The translations under genes and the position numbers were made by a program. A stretch of 64,000 nt of DNA from Pratylenchus scribneri. Its lineage: Eukaryota; Nematoda; Chromadorea; Rhabditida; Pratylenchidae. The notes below the pieces were generated by a model. It was not told the origin of the DNA. It was given only the letters and a program-made list of their open reading frames with translations, and did no database searches. Positions within the stretch are counted from its first letter, which is position 1, and each line of letters opens with the position of its first letter. Where the stretch lies: positions 744,001 through 808,000 of the forward strand of contig JAQSEB010000040.1 in the NCBI GenBank assembly GCA_030063045.1, read 5' to 3'. Shown here piece by piece: positions 12,251 to 23,974 of this stretch.

Positions 12251-12653
12251 GGGGTCAATTCCACAATAGATAAAAGGCAGGGCCAATATGGTCAATTCCA
12301 CAATAGGGTCAATGTGGGCGTTTTCGACTTATAATAAATCAGAAACCGGTTTTAGACTACAAACCTTATACCATTTTGTAGATATCATCGAGACGCATCG
12401 ATTGGCATATAATTTGTCTTGATTTGGGCCAAAATTAAAGAGTTTAAAACCAAAAACTGGAATAGATGGTTTAAACGGTTTAATATCCTTTAATTTGGAT
12501 CAAACCATGACAAATTATATACCAATCGATGCTTCTCGATAAGATCTACAGGGTCTAAAACCAGTTTCTGATTTATTATAAGTCGAAAACGCCCACATTG
12601 ACCCTATTGTGGAATTGACTACATTGACCCTATTGTGGAATTGACATAGCACC
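12251..12653. mobile_element. Foldback element with 26-bp tandem units in its arms
   Basis: Both ends carry tandem 26-bp units containing GGAATTGAC and CCCTATTGTG (reverse complement on the left). Inward of these is an inverted pair with ATAATAAATCAGAAACCGG and the motif CATCGAGACGCATCGATTGG. The right terminus is the reverse complement of GGTGCTATGTCAATTCCAC, which is also the left terminus of the element at 23708. No coding capacity. Confidence 0.75.
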
Positions 12654-13359
12654 CTCTTTTTATATTTGGGGGAATATGGAATAATTGGGTAATTTTCTCC
12701 CATTGTCTTCCGCACAGTTTATTTAAAAACCCAAGCCAAGTTTGAAATGCTTGGGTTTCATCTACTGCTGTTCTCCTTTAATTTGACAAAGAATGGTTTG
12801 GAATAAATTGGGGAATTGCTTTGCCCATTTGCATGGTGGTGTACTATGGCGCCTAATAAAAAAAATTCTCAATTGTCAATGGGAAAATGAATTATTTTTC
12901 ATTTGAAGTCTATCATATTTCCTCTATTAGAAGCCAAGGAGAATATAATTTTTCGTGACCTCCAAAAGGGGTTTCTATTAGAAATGGGGAGCCGAATCTC
13001 CAAAGGAGGTAAAAATTCATTTTTACAAATACGGTAAAGGAGTTCAAATAGAGAGATTGTTTCATATACATAGAAGAAATACGGTATTTTTAGAAGTACA
13101 TATAAATAAAATAGGCCCATTTCAATTAAGAATCGAAAATCTTATTTTTCTCTAATTCTTATCAAAATAAAGATTCTTAAAATATATAATAATAATAAAT
13201 TATATAAGTATGTTACAAAATTATTACAAATCTCAACAGAGCACAATCAAGTCTATTCAGTTGTTTTTTTTGGATGAATTTGTCTAGCATTTTAATTATT
13301 GGGAAATTCCTATACTTTTTAAATGATTAAAAAATGGAACAGCAATTCCAATACTCTCT

Positions 13360-13500
13360 TTAAGGAAATAGAAAGCGTAAATCCATAAAAATGCCGATGA
13401 TATAAATACATGAAAAGCAGAAAAATTTAATTTTCTTCGTGTATTTTACAAAAGTTTTCAACAATTCTTTTAATCTTCCATTGGTATATGAATAATTTAT
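13360..13500 (-). other. Conserved NGRLKE block, copy 1
   Basis: The minus-strand translation includes NGRLKELLKTF and then a hydrophobic stretch ending in IIGIFMDL. Related blocks lie at 16371-16600 and 27891-28180, with a shorter remnant at 29985-30060, each downstream of a RING family copy. It may be part of the ancestral duplication unit; no complete gene can be built. The region 12654-13359 holds AT-rich spacer with pieces of the 13540 MITE family. Confidence 0.4.
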
Positions 13501-13539
13501 AATAATTATTTTTTTTCTTGATTTTAAGATAAATCTAGG

Positions 13540-13660
13540 TACCGTATTTATTCTATTAGAAGCCCAGTCTCTAGTAGAAGCCCAGTCTCTAATATAAGCC
13601 CACCCGAGAGAGCCTCTGAAATTTATAAGCCCATGGGCTTCTATTAGAATAAATACGGTA
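13540..13660. mobile_element. Short palindromic MITE
   Basis: Ends are near-perfect inverted repeats of about 27 bp beginning TACCGTATTTATTCTATTAG. The interior repeats GAAGCCCAGTCTCTA. Fragments of the same family occur at 1130-1170 and 12900-13110. Confidence 0.75.
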
Positions 13661-13774
13661 TTCAAAAATGTTGATTTTTTTTTCTACAGGAAAGATTTTA
13701 TGCAAATTCAGTCATTTTTATTTACTAAATTAATACACATCCAAAATCAATGAGAATTATTAATATAATAATCA

Positions 13775-15859
13775 TTAATCAACAAAATATAGATATATAG
13801 AATACAGCAGAAAAAGGATGAATATTATCATCAGAAGCCAATAGTTAAAACAAAAATAGATTAACATCGCTGTGAAAAACGAAAATGTTGCACGCCGAAT
13901 TAAGAGCGAATTTTTCAAAATATCAATAATAATACTAATACTATAAACGACATATATTATCATAACAATTATTATTTTCAAAATAACATGAATAATATAG
14001 GCGACATTTATTATCATAAAAATTATTATCATAACGAGTAAAATAAGGGACAAAAAGATCCAACAAAAATATTTATACAAATTCATAAGTAATACAGATA
14101 AAATACGCTCCCATCTGCGTTGCCGATTTTGCTCATCCTGATAGTCTTGCGACTGCATTAACATTCGAATTTCCTTAAAAATTTGGAATAAATAAAAAGA
14201 TTAGATTTAGGAAAAAAATTTCATTTCGATTTAATAGAATATTTATGTCAATGTAAAAAAGGTTCTAATGCAGTTTGTGCGTTCAAAATCCATTTTGGCA
14301 TCCAATTGCGCTTTATAAGTCCAATCAATCAATTATTCGTCCAATGAAATGTTTAGGCGTCCAAGCATAAAAAATTTTTAACCTAGCATAGCCTAACCTA
14401 GCCTAAACTCCCTTAAAATTTGGCCTAAAAACAATTAGCGAACCCTGAAACTCAGTTTTACAAGTTAGTCAAATTTGTTATTTGATTTTAGGATTATGGC
14501 AATATATATGCTAAGATTCAAGGCCACAGGAGCATGGCAGTGACGGGGTTTAGGTTAGGCTAGGCTAGTTTTAAGGTTGTGTCAGGATTTTTTAAAAACG
14601 GATAGTTGGCATTGAATTAGATGTTCAATATTAGATTCGTCGGTGTGATTGGACACTTAAACATTTCATCGGACTTTAATTTTATTTTATTAATTTAATT
14701 CATAAAGCGCCATTGGACGCATAAAGGGATTTTGGACGCATAAATTGCACTAGAATTTAAAATTCTGAACTTTGAATAATAGAAAAAAATGTAAATCAAT
14801 GACATATTTGTTAGCATACTTGAAAAACTGTTTCCAATGCGGCAAGTTCGAGTGGATCTCTTGAAGATGCATGCAACTCACGATCATATGCAATCAGTGC
14901 AAGACGCAAAGCCTCATCAGAACTGGAAAAAACACGCAAAAGTTCCTTAAATAAATTAAATTAATTTTTAATGTTTAGTAAATATTAAAAATAACTAAAA
15001 TAGGGTAAAGTCGTTTTCACTTTCAGAAAATCGATTGTATTTTTGCTCTTTAATCCGAAAAAAGAAGAAAAAAAACGACATTTTTTTAAAATCGAAAACT
15101 GAGTTTTATGAAAAGCCTCTCGGTCCTATTAAGTGCTATCTGCTATGTCGATTCCTGAATAGTGCAAATGTGGATGTTTTCTACTTATAATTATAATAAA
15201 TCAGAATCCGGTTTTAGACCCTACAAACCTTATAACATTTTGTAGATCTCATCGAGACGCATCGAATAGTATATATTATGTCATGGTTTGGTACAAAATA
15301 AAAGAGTTTATATTATAATCAAAAACTGAAAAATATGGTTTAAACGGTTTAACTATTTAATTTTCAGCCTAAACCTGACAATTTATATACTATTCGATGC
15401 GTCTTGATGAGATCTACAAAAGGGTATAAGGTTTTAAAGTCTCTAAAACCGGTTTCTGATTTATTATAAATCGAAAACGCCCGCATTTGCACTATTCAGG
15501 AATCGCCCACATTTGCACGGCCCTTTGTCTTTTTAAAAAATTATTATTATTACCTCACCAGCATCCTGTTCCTGATTAAGGCGCTTAATAATAATTTGAT
15601 GCGCATTCACTTTTTTGTGATTGCAATATGGGCATTTTTTCTGAATGGTTAACCAATGATTGATACATTCCGTGTGAAAGGCATGCGTGCAGTCGAGAAC
15701 AGAAAAATTAGTTGGGTCGAATTCCACATGACAAATTGAGCAAATTGGTACTTGTTTTTCTGCCATTCGTGCTGTTGTTGTTGATGATAATAATGAATTA
15801 ATCGTAGCAACCGAATTTGGTAAATTATTCTGGCCATCAACAGTGGTAGAAGAATTCAT
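13775..15859 (-). CDS. RING-H2 finger membrane protein, copy B (3 exons, 276 aa)
   Basis: Exons 15554-15859, 14820-14945 and 13775-14173, all phase 0; donors GAG|GTAATA and CAA|GTATGC are strong. RING-H2 ligands are C40, C43, C57, H59, H62, C65, C76 and C79. Exon 2 has the family segment LIAYDRELHASS, and exon 3 the basic QNRQRRWE followed by a long run of hydrophobic segments, more extensive than in copy A and probably three or four membrane passes. By analogy it is a membrane-anchored ubiquitin ligase. Both introns are unusually large for this locus because each contains a foldback element (15148-15520 and 14263-14755). No frame damage is visible, so I treat it as functional, although expression cannot be judged from sequence. 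Confidence 0.8.
14263..14755. mobile_element. Foldback element in intron 2 of RING copy B
   Basis: The left end TTCTAATGCAG pairs with the right end, whose reverse complement is TTCTAGTGCAATTT. Further in, both arms share GCGTCCAAAATCC, GCGCTTTAT and GATGAAATGTTTA-type words, and there is an inner inverted pair rich in CCTAGCCTAA. The arms are diverged. No coding capacity. Confidence 0.65.
15148..15520. mobile_element. Foldback element in intron 1 of RING copy B
   Basis: Arms contain a 26-bp unit variant (ATTCCTGAATAGTGCAAATG and its complement; two units on the right). Core arms share ATAATAAATCAGAATCCGG and CATCGAGACGCATCGAAT with the element at 12251-12653, so the two are family members with different terminal units. 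Related hAT-like debris precedes it at 15003-15125. Confidence 0.7.
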
Positions 15860-15979
15860 CTTTCAATATATTTACCTAATATCTAATTATAATTATAATC
15901 GGGAAATATTTAAAATGCAAAAATATTGAAATTGCATAAAAGTTTATAACATTATAGTGGTTTGCCTAAAATTCAAAAA

Positions 15980-16150
15980 TCATATATAATTCGATAGAGC
16001 TCGTCAAGACGCATCGAATGATATATAATTTGTCATGGTTTAATTGGTTTTGAACCAAAATCCATACAATGGTTTAAGTGGTTTAAAACCTTTATTTTTG
16101 ATCAAAACAAAATACATAACAATCGACTCGTGAGATATATCGAATGGGCA
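15980..16150. repeat. Decayed core of the same foldback family
   Basis: AAGACGCATCGAATG followed by TATATAATTTGTCATGGTTT, with a diverged inverted partner around 16110-16145. It matches the cores at 12251 and 15148 but has lost the tandem-unit ends. Confidence 0.55.
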
Positions 16151-16370
16151 TAGGTTGTTGGGGACAAGGACAAACCACTAAACCGGTATAAACTTTTCTG
16201 CAATTTCAATGTTTGTGCAAATTAAATAACAAACATCCTTTATAATCTAGGTTTTTTTTTATATATTATTGGGAATTGGCATTGTAATTTTGTTGAAAAA
16301 AAGGTTAATTGTCAATATTGTACAATTCTATCCTCTTTTAAACGATTAAAAATAAATGAGAAGAGTAAAT

Positions 16371-16600
16371 TAATCAAAATGCAGAAGAGAATTATAAATA
16401 AAAGCTGAAATATTTAAATTTGCCCCACGCAAATTTCCCAAAGTTTTCAACAATTCTTTGAATCTTCCATTGGCATTGGAAATGTTCAAATTTTTTTTCA
16501 TTCTTTTATTTTGATTGAAGGTAAATTTATGAAAAGATGAGTAAGGAATTGCTCAAATACATAAAAATTGTCTCTCTTCCTTGATTACTTTTCTTCAAAA
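16371..16600 (-). other. Conserved NGRLKE block, copy 2
   Basis: The minus strand encodes ISNANGRFKELLKTLGNL and then ANLNISA, matching the block at 27891-28180 in peptide and in the adjacent GGTAAATTTATGAAAA nucleotide stretch. It sits 3' of the RING pseudogene at 16770, where exons 2 and 3 would be expected. No full gene model. Confidence 0.45.
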
Positions 16601-16769
16601 TGCTTGAAAATGATCATGCCGAAATATATTGAATTATAATTTGGAATGTATCAAATCCGGGCTATATCTTTAATTCATTAAAATTAGAATAATAAATTGG
16701 TATTATTAATAATTGGCTTGAAATATTTTTATTGAAATTTTCCGCAATTGTTTTCAATTAAAATTTCAC

Positions 16770-17128
16770 CTCAATATCATCATTACTGGTAGCATTGTGT
16801 TGCCGATTTCGTTGCTCAATGACAATATGATGCGCATTCACGTTTTCGCGATTGCAATTTGGACATTTTTGCTGAATGGCCAACCAACGATTGATGCATT
16901 CCGGATGAAAGACATGGGAGCAGTCGAGAACGGTAAAATTAGTCGGGTCAAATTCCCAATGACAAATGGAGCAAATTGGCATTTGCTCATCGGCTATTTG
17001 TGTTATTACTGATGGTATTGGTGAAGATGATGGTGATGGTGGGGGTGCTAATGGTTGGTTCCTTTCCTAGTTATTTCAGCAGCATTGAATGAATTATTAT
17101 GACCAATAAAATTCGTAGAAAAATTCAT
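16770..17128 (-). pseudogene. RING-H2 family copy C, frameshifted and truncated
   Basis: It starts with the family-like MNFS at 17128, but that frame stops after about 25 codons. The RING frame (PSPSSSPIPSVITQIADEQ leading into MPICSICHWEF) is offset by one base near 17065-17075, so one indel separates start and RING. The RING-H2 ligand pattern itself is complete and ends at a GAG|GTGAAA donor at 16769. No middle exon or membrane exon lies between here and copy B. A shorter product from the internal methionine before PICSIC is possible, but it would be a bare RING domain. I favour a decayed duplicate. Confidence 0.75.
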
Positions 17129-17449
17129 CGCAATTATAAATTTATTAATAATTTGTGAACTTTTTTGTAAAAAAAATTATATTTTATTCATATATTTTTC
17201 TTAAGAGAGGTCGACGAATTCGATTAAGCATTTTCTATTTGAACTCTGATTTATGAGATTGGGATTTAATCAACTTATCAAATTGGCAAATAAATTTGAA
17301 TAACTATAACTATTTTTAAAGATGGATAATTTTTACATGGTTAAAAAAATTTGATGTAATTGTGAGGCAAATAAAAGAAGAAATTTTGGCAAATGTTGAT
17401 GGAAAGGACGATCATTAAATTTTATAATCCATTTTAGTAAGTAAGCTTG

Positions 17450-17560
17450 GGCATTGGCATTGGCAGCCTACCAATTGATGATATTTATTTTGCCAAAAGA
17501 AAATATTTTATGTAAAAATTGCTCAGTCAGAGTCAGAGGGCATTCCCACAGTATAGTTGA
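17450..17560. promoter_or_regulatory. Shared upstream module near RING copy C
   Basis: About 325 bp upstream of the copy C start lies GGCAGCCTACCAATTGATG, an imperfect form of the palindrome ATTGGTAGTCTACCAAT. It is followed 40-80 bp further on by TTGCTCAGTCAGAG and GGGCATTCCCACAG. The same pair of blocks recurs upstream of copy F and of the 35277 gene in the same orientation relative to the gene. Function is inferred from recurrence only. From 17560 to 18430 I see only AT-rich spacer. Confidence 0.4.
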
Positions 17561-18779
17561 TTTGGATTAGATGTTGATGATTGTTTGGGGGAAAAAATTC
17601 GTTTTTTATTAAATTATTCGTTCATCAATCATTTTATGGTTTCCTGTCCGCCGTCGATATATTCCATTTTCTTTCAGTCAATCAAAAAGTTATAATTTTT
17701 TTGGCAATGGTGGTCAATTAACATGTGAAACAATTGACGATGCCTACAACAGTTTTGGCTTAATATTAAATGTGAAAAGTTTTAGAGTTGGGGTTCCACC
17801 CCTGATTTATAGGCCTATTAGGCAAATATATGTCATGTCGATTTTTTTTTGTATTTTCCTTTTCATTTCTACTTTAAAAGAAAATTCCAAAATCAACTTA
17901 CAAAAAATATTTGTAAGAAAAAAAAACGAATGTGAAATTAAAAACATACAAATTTTATTGAAATTTTTATTCAGTGTTCCATCAACAATTTTATTCTAAC
18001 AGAGAGGGCGGAACATATTCTCCTCTCATCTAATAAGCCCAAAATTTGAAGATTAAAAAAAGACAGACAGACAGAAAATGAAAAATCAATTTAAAAAATC
18101 CCGAAAAAACAATGTCATCATTTATTTTATTTCCTTCTTTTGGCCTTCGCTTCAATGACGGACAATGAAGAAAGAGATGAACACTGCAAAAATTTAAAAT
18201 AAATAACATATGGAAATGGCATTTAAAAAACGTAGAATAGCTCAAATCGGTCAACGAACCGAAAACAAACCGTTGGTCCTAAAATCGAAACCCCGAGCTT
18301 CAGGCTAAAACTGAAGCCGAGTCACAAATCAATCACGGGTTTTTCGCCCTGCTGACTAATAAGAGGCAATTTTTGGGTAAAATTTTACTTTTTGAGACCA
18401 TTTTTAGAAGCCAGGATTTTTCCCTAGGAGCCCAGAGTCACATTTTTGGGACCGAATTTTGAAAATCTTGTGAAAATTCACCGAATTTTCAGAGATAAAA
18501 ACACTTTGGAAATGCACAATATTTTGGGAATTTTTTCAAAATGGATTAAATTTCGAAAAGATATTTAAAATTTTTTCTAATTTCATTTTTAAAATCTAGT
18601 CAAAATCTATTGAATTTAAACATTTGTTTGAATTTTGAAAATAATTTGAAAATTGAAAACATTTTCAAAATCTTTTGAACCATATTTTCAATATCTATTC
18701 AAAATATGGGTGAAAATGAATTTTCAAAATGGGACACATTTTCAGAATATTTTGAAAATGGGGCAAAAAAGCTGATTTG

Positions 18780-18915
18780 CATTGTTCTGGTTTTCTGTTC
18801 TGATTTTTTCCCTTGTTCTGATTTCCTGTTCTGATTTTTCCCTTGTTCTGATTTTCTGTTCTGATTTTTCACTTGTTCTGATTTTTCTCGCGCACCATTC
18901 TGATTTTTTGCCCTT
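18780..18915. repeat. Tandem TTGTTCTGATTTTC array
   Basis: About eight units built on TTGTTCTGATTTT and CTGTTCTGATTTT. The repetitive Lys/Gln/Asn-rich minus-strand translation is a by-product of the array and not a gene. Confidence 0.75.
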
Positions 18916-18948
18916 GTTATGATTCTGATTTCACTCATATAATTATCT

Positions 18949-19020
18949 GCCGCATTTGGGATTCGAACTCGAGTAGTCAAGGCCCAAAGTCAGCGACATA
19001 ACATTGAGCTAAAGAGGCTA
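18949..19020 (-). tRNA. tRNA-like sequence, degenerate
   Basis: On the minus strand TAGCTCAATGTTA resembles the internal A box and GAGTTCGAATCCC the B box, at about the spacing found in tRNA genes, with GCC/GGC pairing at the ends. The D stem and anticodon stem do not pair well by eye, so it is more likely a tRNA pseudogene or a tRNA-derived piece of a repeat than a working tRNA. No anticodon is called. Confidence 0.35.
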
Positions 19021-19573
19021 TGTATCCTCCTCCATTAAAACATTTATTTGTTCCTTTCATTGCCTTCGGCCCAAGTCAAACAAGGGGAAAGGTCAATAAA
19101 CACAATTTGCCAGAATATTCTCAAAATTTAGATGTGTTCCAAAAATATTTTATAAATGGTACTATTTTGTCAATATTTTAACTCAAATTTTCAAATTTAT
19201 TTTGAAAATGAGTGTGAAAATATTTCAAAATTTTTAAATTCTCAAAATGTTCACAGAATTTTATCTATTTCCAGAATATTTTAGAAGTTAGTGTATTTTG
19301 AAAATATGAACAATTTTGAGCAGATTTTTTCCTATTATATTCAAAATCTTTTGAATTTTTTTTTGACTTTGAATTTTCAGAATTTTACTCATTTTAAAAA
19401 TATTTTGACAATTTATATCTTTTCAAAATATTTTGACAATTTTCTCATTTTTACAATATTTTGAGAATTACATCAAATTTTCAACATATTTTTGCATCTA
19501 TTTTTTATGTGACTCTGGGAGGTTGTTTTTAGTTTATAATGTGTTGGGATCATTTTTGTAAGAACTACTCTAA

Positions 19574-21011
19574 TTAAAATTTAAAATAAAACCTCCACAG
19601 CCCAACACAAACAACAAGGAAACCGCGCGGCCCAAAGCACTGTAAACCTCCACAGCCCAACACAAACAACAAGGAAACCGCGCGGCCCAAAGCACTGTTA
19701 GCAGCAGTTTCTTCCATTGCACCACCATCAGTAGCAGCAACAGCACTTTTAGCAGTGGTGGTAGTTTTGGTGCTGGTAGTTGTTTTTGTTGTGGTCTTAG
19801 TACTTGTGGTGGTGGTTTTGGTGGTTGTAGTAGTTTTGATAGGCTTGGTGGTGGTAGTTGAAGTAGTTGTTTTGGTAGGCGTGGTGGTAGTGGCTTCATG
19901 AATTTCTGTGAAAAAATAACACATCCAAATATTTAATTAAAACCCCTAAAATGGACCATTGCATTTGCAAATTTGCATCCAAGGCGCCGATCAACTGAGT
20001 CCTTATCGAATCCAACTGATTCCATCTGCTTATATACCACATCACAAGTGCCACATCCATTAATTGTCGCTGAATATATCCGGGAATTTCAGAGATCATA
20101 TTTTGGAATCCCGATTTGCTGAAATTTTCACCCCGAAAAAATTCTCAAAAAATGAGGAAATAATTTATTTTCTATTATTTTAATTAATCAAAAAAGTTTT
20201 TTCTTTTAAGAATGAATTAATTTTATTACCAAATAATATCTTAAGATTTTCCTTTTAAGCATTTTAAAATAGAAAGCTATTTATAAGCAGTGCTGTGTCT
20301 TTAGGATTTTATGGCTCCGGCATCCAACTCCGGACTTCTACATTAAAATTTTTCCAAGGCAAAATGGACTGTTTTTTTTCTTATTTTCACCAAATATTCA
20401 TTGTTTAATTTGTTGTAAAATGTCAATTTTTCATTTAAAATATAGTTTGGAAAATATTGAAAAAGAAATAATATTAAACATTTCGTATAAAATTACTTAA
20501 CTAAAAACAATGTTATTTAATTTTTTAATTATTACTCTTGATGAGTTGGCATTTGGTCTTGAAGCAACTGGTTACGCCATCCGTGCAGGTTACCTGGTCT
20601 GGCTCAATTTCGTTCATTCCAGGTATCTGCGATTTTAATTCACGATCACAGACAAGTGTATCTGTAATTTAAAAAAAAAATATTAATTTATTTTTTTGGT
20701 CGAAAAATATTTTTGTCTATCTAGGAAACATAAAATATTAGATTTAAGAAAATGCTAAAATATTATTTTTGACTATTTATAATTTTTAAAATAAAAATTT
20801 CCCTCAAAATAAGTAAAAAAGATTATAAATTTCAACAAAAAATATACAAAAATTTGTATTCCAGCCAAAAAAATTATTTTTAAAAACATTTTTGACAAGA
20901 TTTGAAGTTACTTTAAAAATATTTGATAACAATTTTAATACCATTCAATCCGACAGCACACAGAACAATGAACATCACAAAAAGGAAGGAAAGAATAGCC
21001 GATGTTGACAT
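19574..21011 (-). CDS. Secreted ET-module-like, Thr-rich protein (4 exons, 217 aa)
   Basis: Exons 20942-21011, 20536-20661, 19944-20069 and 19574-19905 on the minus strand; exons 2 and 3 are both 126 nt and in matching phase. Residues 1-20 (MSTSAILSFLFVMFIVLCAV) are a signal peptide. The next two exons give a cysteine module with TCTDGVTSCFKTKC followed by NGCGTC and a later C, resembling the nematode ET module (Pfam ET). Exon 4 encodes a Thr/Lys-rich mucin-like stalk of about 50 residues and then a hydrophobic tail (AVSLLFVLGCGG), which could act as a GPI-attachment signal. A 55-bp tandem duplication in exon 4 extends and shifts the tail. The last intron is only 38 nt. The product is probably extracellular or surface-attached; its ligand is unknown. 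Confidence 0.65.
19589..19698. repeat. 55-bp perfect tandem duplication in a coding exon
   Basis: Two adjacent copies (19589-19643 and 19644-19698) containing ACCTCCACAGCCCAACAC. Because 55 is not a multiple of three, the second copy is read in another frame and changes the C-terminus of the ET-module gene. Confidence 0.85.
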
Positions 21012-21228
21012 TTCCCACAAAATTAAAATTTGATTTTTGGAAAGAAAGGATTTTTCACTTTTTATATCTGAATAAAATTGAATAATTATTCATTATGAAT
21101 AAAATTCATTTTATAATAAAATTCAACGAAATGAAAAAAGGAAAATTTTACTCGCTTTCAAAAAGCCGTCTGATTCATTCACCTTGAAAGAAGAGGAGGA
21201 TGGAGATGGGATTTTATTTTCGGAAAAG

Positions 21229-22417
21229 CTTAATTGTCCCTCAAAGGGGGCTGAATTTTACATCAAATTTTCCTCTACATCAAAAGGGGCTGAATTTTGC
21301 ATCAAATTTTCCTTTACATCAAAAGGGGCTGAATTTTGCACCAAATCGGGGGAATTTGTTTTTCACGTTGTAAATAATATAAAACGATTTTGGGACATTC
21401 CTGGGGTGCGCGGAAGTCAAAAAGGAGGTGCTCGGGATTATGCCGTATATAGGGGGATTAATGTGATATAAGGGGATTAATGTGATATAGGGGGATTAAG
21501 GTGGATATAGGGGGATTAAGACCAGAAATGGATTGGAAATGGCTGGGAAGGCCACTAGAAAGTCGGTGAAGTATAATAGAGGCCCGGAAAGTGCGCGGGA
21601 TTTAACCGGATATAGGGGGATTTAGGTGGATATAGGGAGATTAAGCCAAGAAAAGAATTGAAAATGGCTCGGAAGGTCACTAGAAGGAGGGGAAATATAA
21701 TATAGGCCCGGAAAGTGCGCGGGATTTAGCCGGATATAGGGGGATTTAGGTGGATATAGGGGATTAAAATGGATATAGGGGAATTAAGCCGGAAAGTCTA
21801 GTTAGGGGCTAGGGATTTGGGTTATGGTCGGCATGGGATTTAGGGGCTAGGGGCTTAGGGGCTCGGAGCATAGGAATCTCGCGAAGCCGGAAGAAAAACA
21901 GCCTAAAATAGGACTCGAGCCCATCTATTTGGGGCTTAATCCCCCTAAATCCACCTATATCCACCTTTATCCGGCCTAATCCCACTTACCATCAGAGCCT
22001 TCGGCCCATATCCCAGACCTTTCTATGGCCTTCCGGGCCATTTCCCATCCATTTCGGGACTTAATCCCACTATATTCATCCTAATCCCCCTATATCCGGA
22101 TATATCCCGCGCACTCTCCGGGCCTCTGTTATACTTCCCCGACCTTCTAGTGGCCTTAATTTATATTAAAATTAATTATAGATATTATTATTGATAAAAT
22201 ATTTATTAGAAATATTTAGATTGGATCAAAGACGATCATGGATATTTGTGTTGAGAAGAGAGAAGAGGAATTAATGGGAAAAATTCAAATTCCCGCTCGA
22301 TTTGGTGCAAAATTCAGCCCCTTTTGATGTAAAGGAAAATTTGATGCAAAATTCAGCCCCTTTTGATGTAGAGGAAAATTTGATGTAAAATTCAGCCCAT
22401 TTTGAGGGACAATTAAG
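21229..22417. mobile_element. 1.2-kb foldback element with 39-bp tandem arms
   Basis: The left arm (from GCTTAATTGTCCCTC) has three units containing AAAAGGGGCTGAATTTTGCA; the right arm is its reverse complement and ends CAATTAAGC. The interior is a second, larger inverted pair: a G-rich left half with TATAGGGGGATTA repeats and a C-rich right half with TAATCCCCCTATATCC, both including GTGCGCGGG or its complement. The interior is related to the repeat in the intron at 35552-35895. The open frame at 21184-21471 is arm sequence and not a gene. It lies directly upstream of the ET-module gene. Confidence 0.8.
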
Positions 22418-22507
22418 CCGCACGTTTTTATTTTGAATACGTCATTTAAATTAAATTACACGAAATTTTGATTTTTGATACATAACAACAATAATGAAGA
22501 AAATAGC

Positions 22508-22960
22508 CAATCTTGGAAAAACATAAAATGCTTTTTTACTCATTCTTAAAGGCTTATAAATATAGCTCTATATTAGAATAAAAATAAAACTTTTTCATTC
22601 AATAAAAGTTATAATGTTTGAAAAATGGCTCATCAGCAGATAGAAACTGACAGTTTGATTAACCTCCTACACTACGGACGAAACGGTCGGTGGCCGATGC
22701 CGGTAAACTTTTCTTGAATTGTTTGTAGCATTTTATTATGCATAAAATTACTATAAAAAATGACATCAATCAAAAGTATTAGCCAATATTGAATATTCAC
22801 TTAATTATCGCCAAAACGCTCAGAAACATAATTTTAATTAAAACAACGGTTTTGGCCATAATTCATTGAATATACAACATTGGCAATGTTTTTGAATGTT
22901 TTTCTGTAGGAATACAATATAAAATTGAATTATTAGCCAATAACTAAGAGTAATTCGACC
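22508..22960. repeat. Duplicated leader plus half foldback (copy 1)
   Basis: Positions 22508-22712 match 28338-28550 closely: TATAAATATAG, AAACTTTTTCATTCAATAAAAG, then ATGGCTCATCAG and TACGGACGAAACGGTC. From about 22672 onward the sequence is a degraded copy of the foldback at 34371-34733. The reading frame from the ATG is short (about 30 codons) in both copies and ends near a GGTAAA donor-like site. It may be a captured 5' gene end or part of a larger repeat. The region 22960-23707 has only AT-rich, GAAAAT-type low-complexity sequence. Confidence 0.5.
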
Positions 22961-23713
22961 ATATAAATTACATCTTTGACCTTTTATTTTCCAATTCGAT
23001 AAATTAATCATAACTTATAGGCTAAAATATTGGCAATAAAAATTTATACCACATAAGAGATTATTTCATTTTAATAATATTTTATTAAAAGATACTAAAT
23101 AATTTAGCGAAATAATTACTAATAATGGCGAAAAGTAGGATGAAAATAACGAAAATAACAATGAGAATTGTGAAAAGAATGATTAAAATGGTGAAAAGAA
23201 TGATGAAAATGCTCAAAACAATGAGGAAAATAACGATAAGTATGATGGAAATGGATAAATGAATGATGAAAATGACGAGCATAAAAACAATCCTATATAT
23301 AATTTTCTGTGATGGGCGTGTCCCAAAAAAATATTGTTTAAATTTGACATTGGCGTTATGTATTTTTAAAGGCAAGCGTAAAGAAAAGGGGTCCCAAATT
23401 AAAAATTGTTTTAATATTTCGGGATGCAACTTTCCAAGGGTAATTTGGGTCGCTGATCACGAATTTGACATTAGATTTTTGATTATACATCATCTAATCT
23501 ATGATTTTAAAAAATCTATGATTTTTCCAAAAAATTCATTATTAAAAATAGCAAAAAGCACTAATTTTATTTTTGAATAAAAGTTAAATAAAACATTTTA
23601 CAGATAGATTAGCATTCAAGCATAGCAATACATCATCAAATCAAATAACTTTTCTTAATTTTTTAAAATGATTTATTTATGCAAAAAAAGGAAAGAATAT
23701 TGATCCGGTGCTA

Positions 23714-23822
23714 TGTCAATTCCACAAAAGTAAAAATGTGGTCAATTCCACAAAAGTAAAAATGTGGTCAATTCCACAAAAGTAAAAATGTGATCATTTC
23801 CACAAAAGTAAAAATGTGGTAA
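23714..23822. repeat. Left array, four 26-bp units
   Basis: Units of GTCAATTCCACAAAAGTAAA plus six more bases, with single-base variants in the later units. It is inverted relative to the array at 25373-25612. Confidence 0.9.
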
Positions 23823-23974
23823 AAGAAAGTGCCCGATTGTCAAAAATACAAATATTAATCATTTAAAAAAATATAATTAATTAAAAAGTGAAGAATAAAT
23901 TCATGGGAAATTATAATAGTTTGGCCATTGTCAACCAAATGAATAGAGCCAGTCACCTAATATTTTGTATAGAA

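Larger units (their letters stand above)
18430..19522. mobile_element. AT-rich foldback element
   Basis: The left GGAGCCCAGAGTCACAT (about 18427-18443) and the right ATGTGACTCTGGGA (about 19508-19521) are complementary. Between them are many TTTTCAAAATATTTTGAAAA-type words in both orientations. Nested inside are the CTGTTCTGATTTT array and the tRNA-like sequence. No coding capacity. Confidence 0.5.

Noticed and set aside
18699..18980. Gln/Asn/Lys repeat protein frame
   Set aside because: Derived from the TTGTTCTGATTTT tandem array inside a foldback.
21184..21471. Frame with repeated SKGAEFCIKFS
   Set aside because: Translation of the 39-bp tandem arm of a foldback element.
23085..23580. Overlapping plus and minus frames of about 110 codons
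   Set aside because: Low-complexity GAAAAT-type repeats; no domain, signal or splice evidence.
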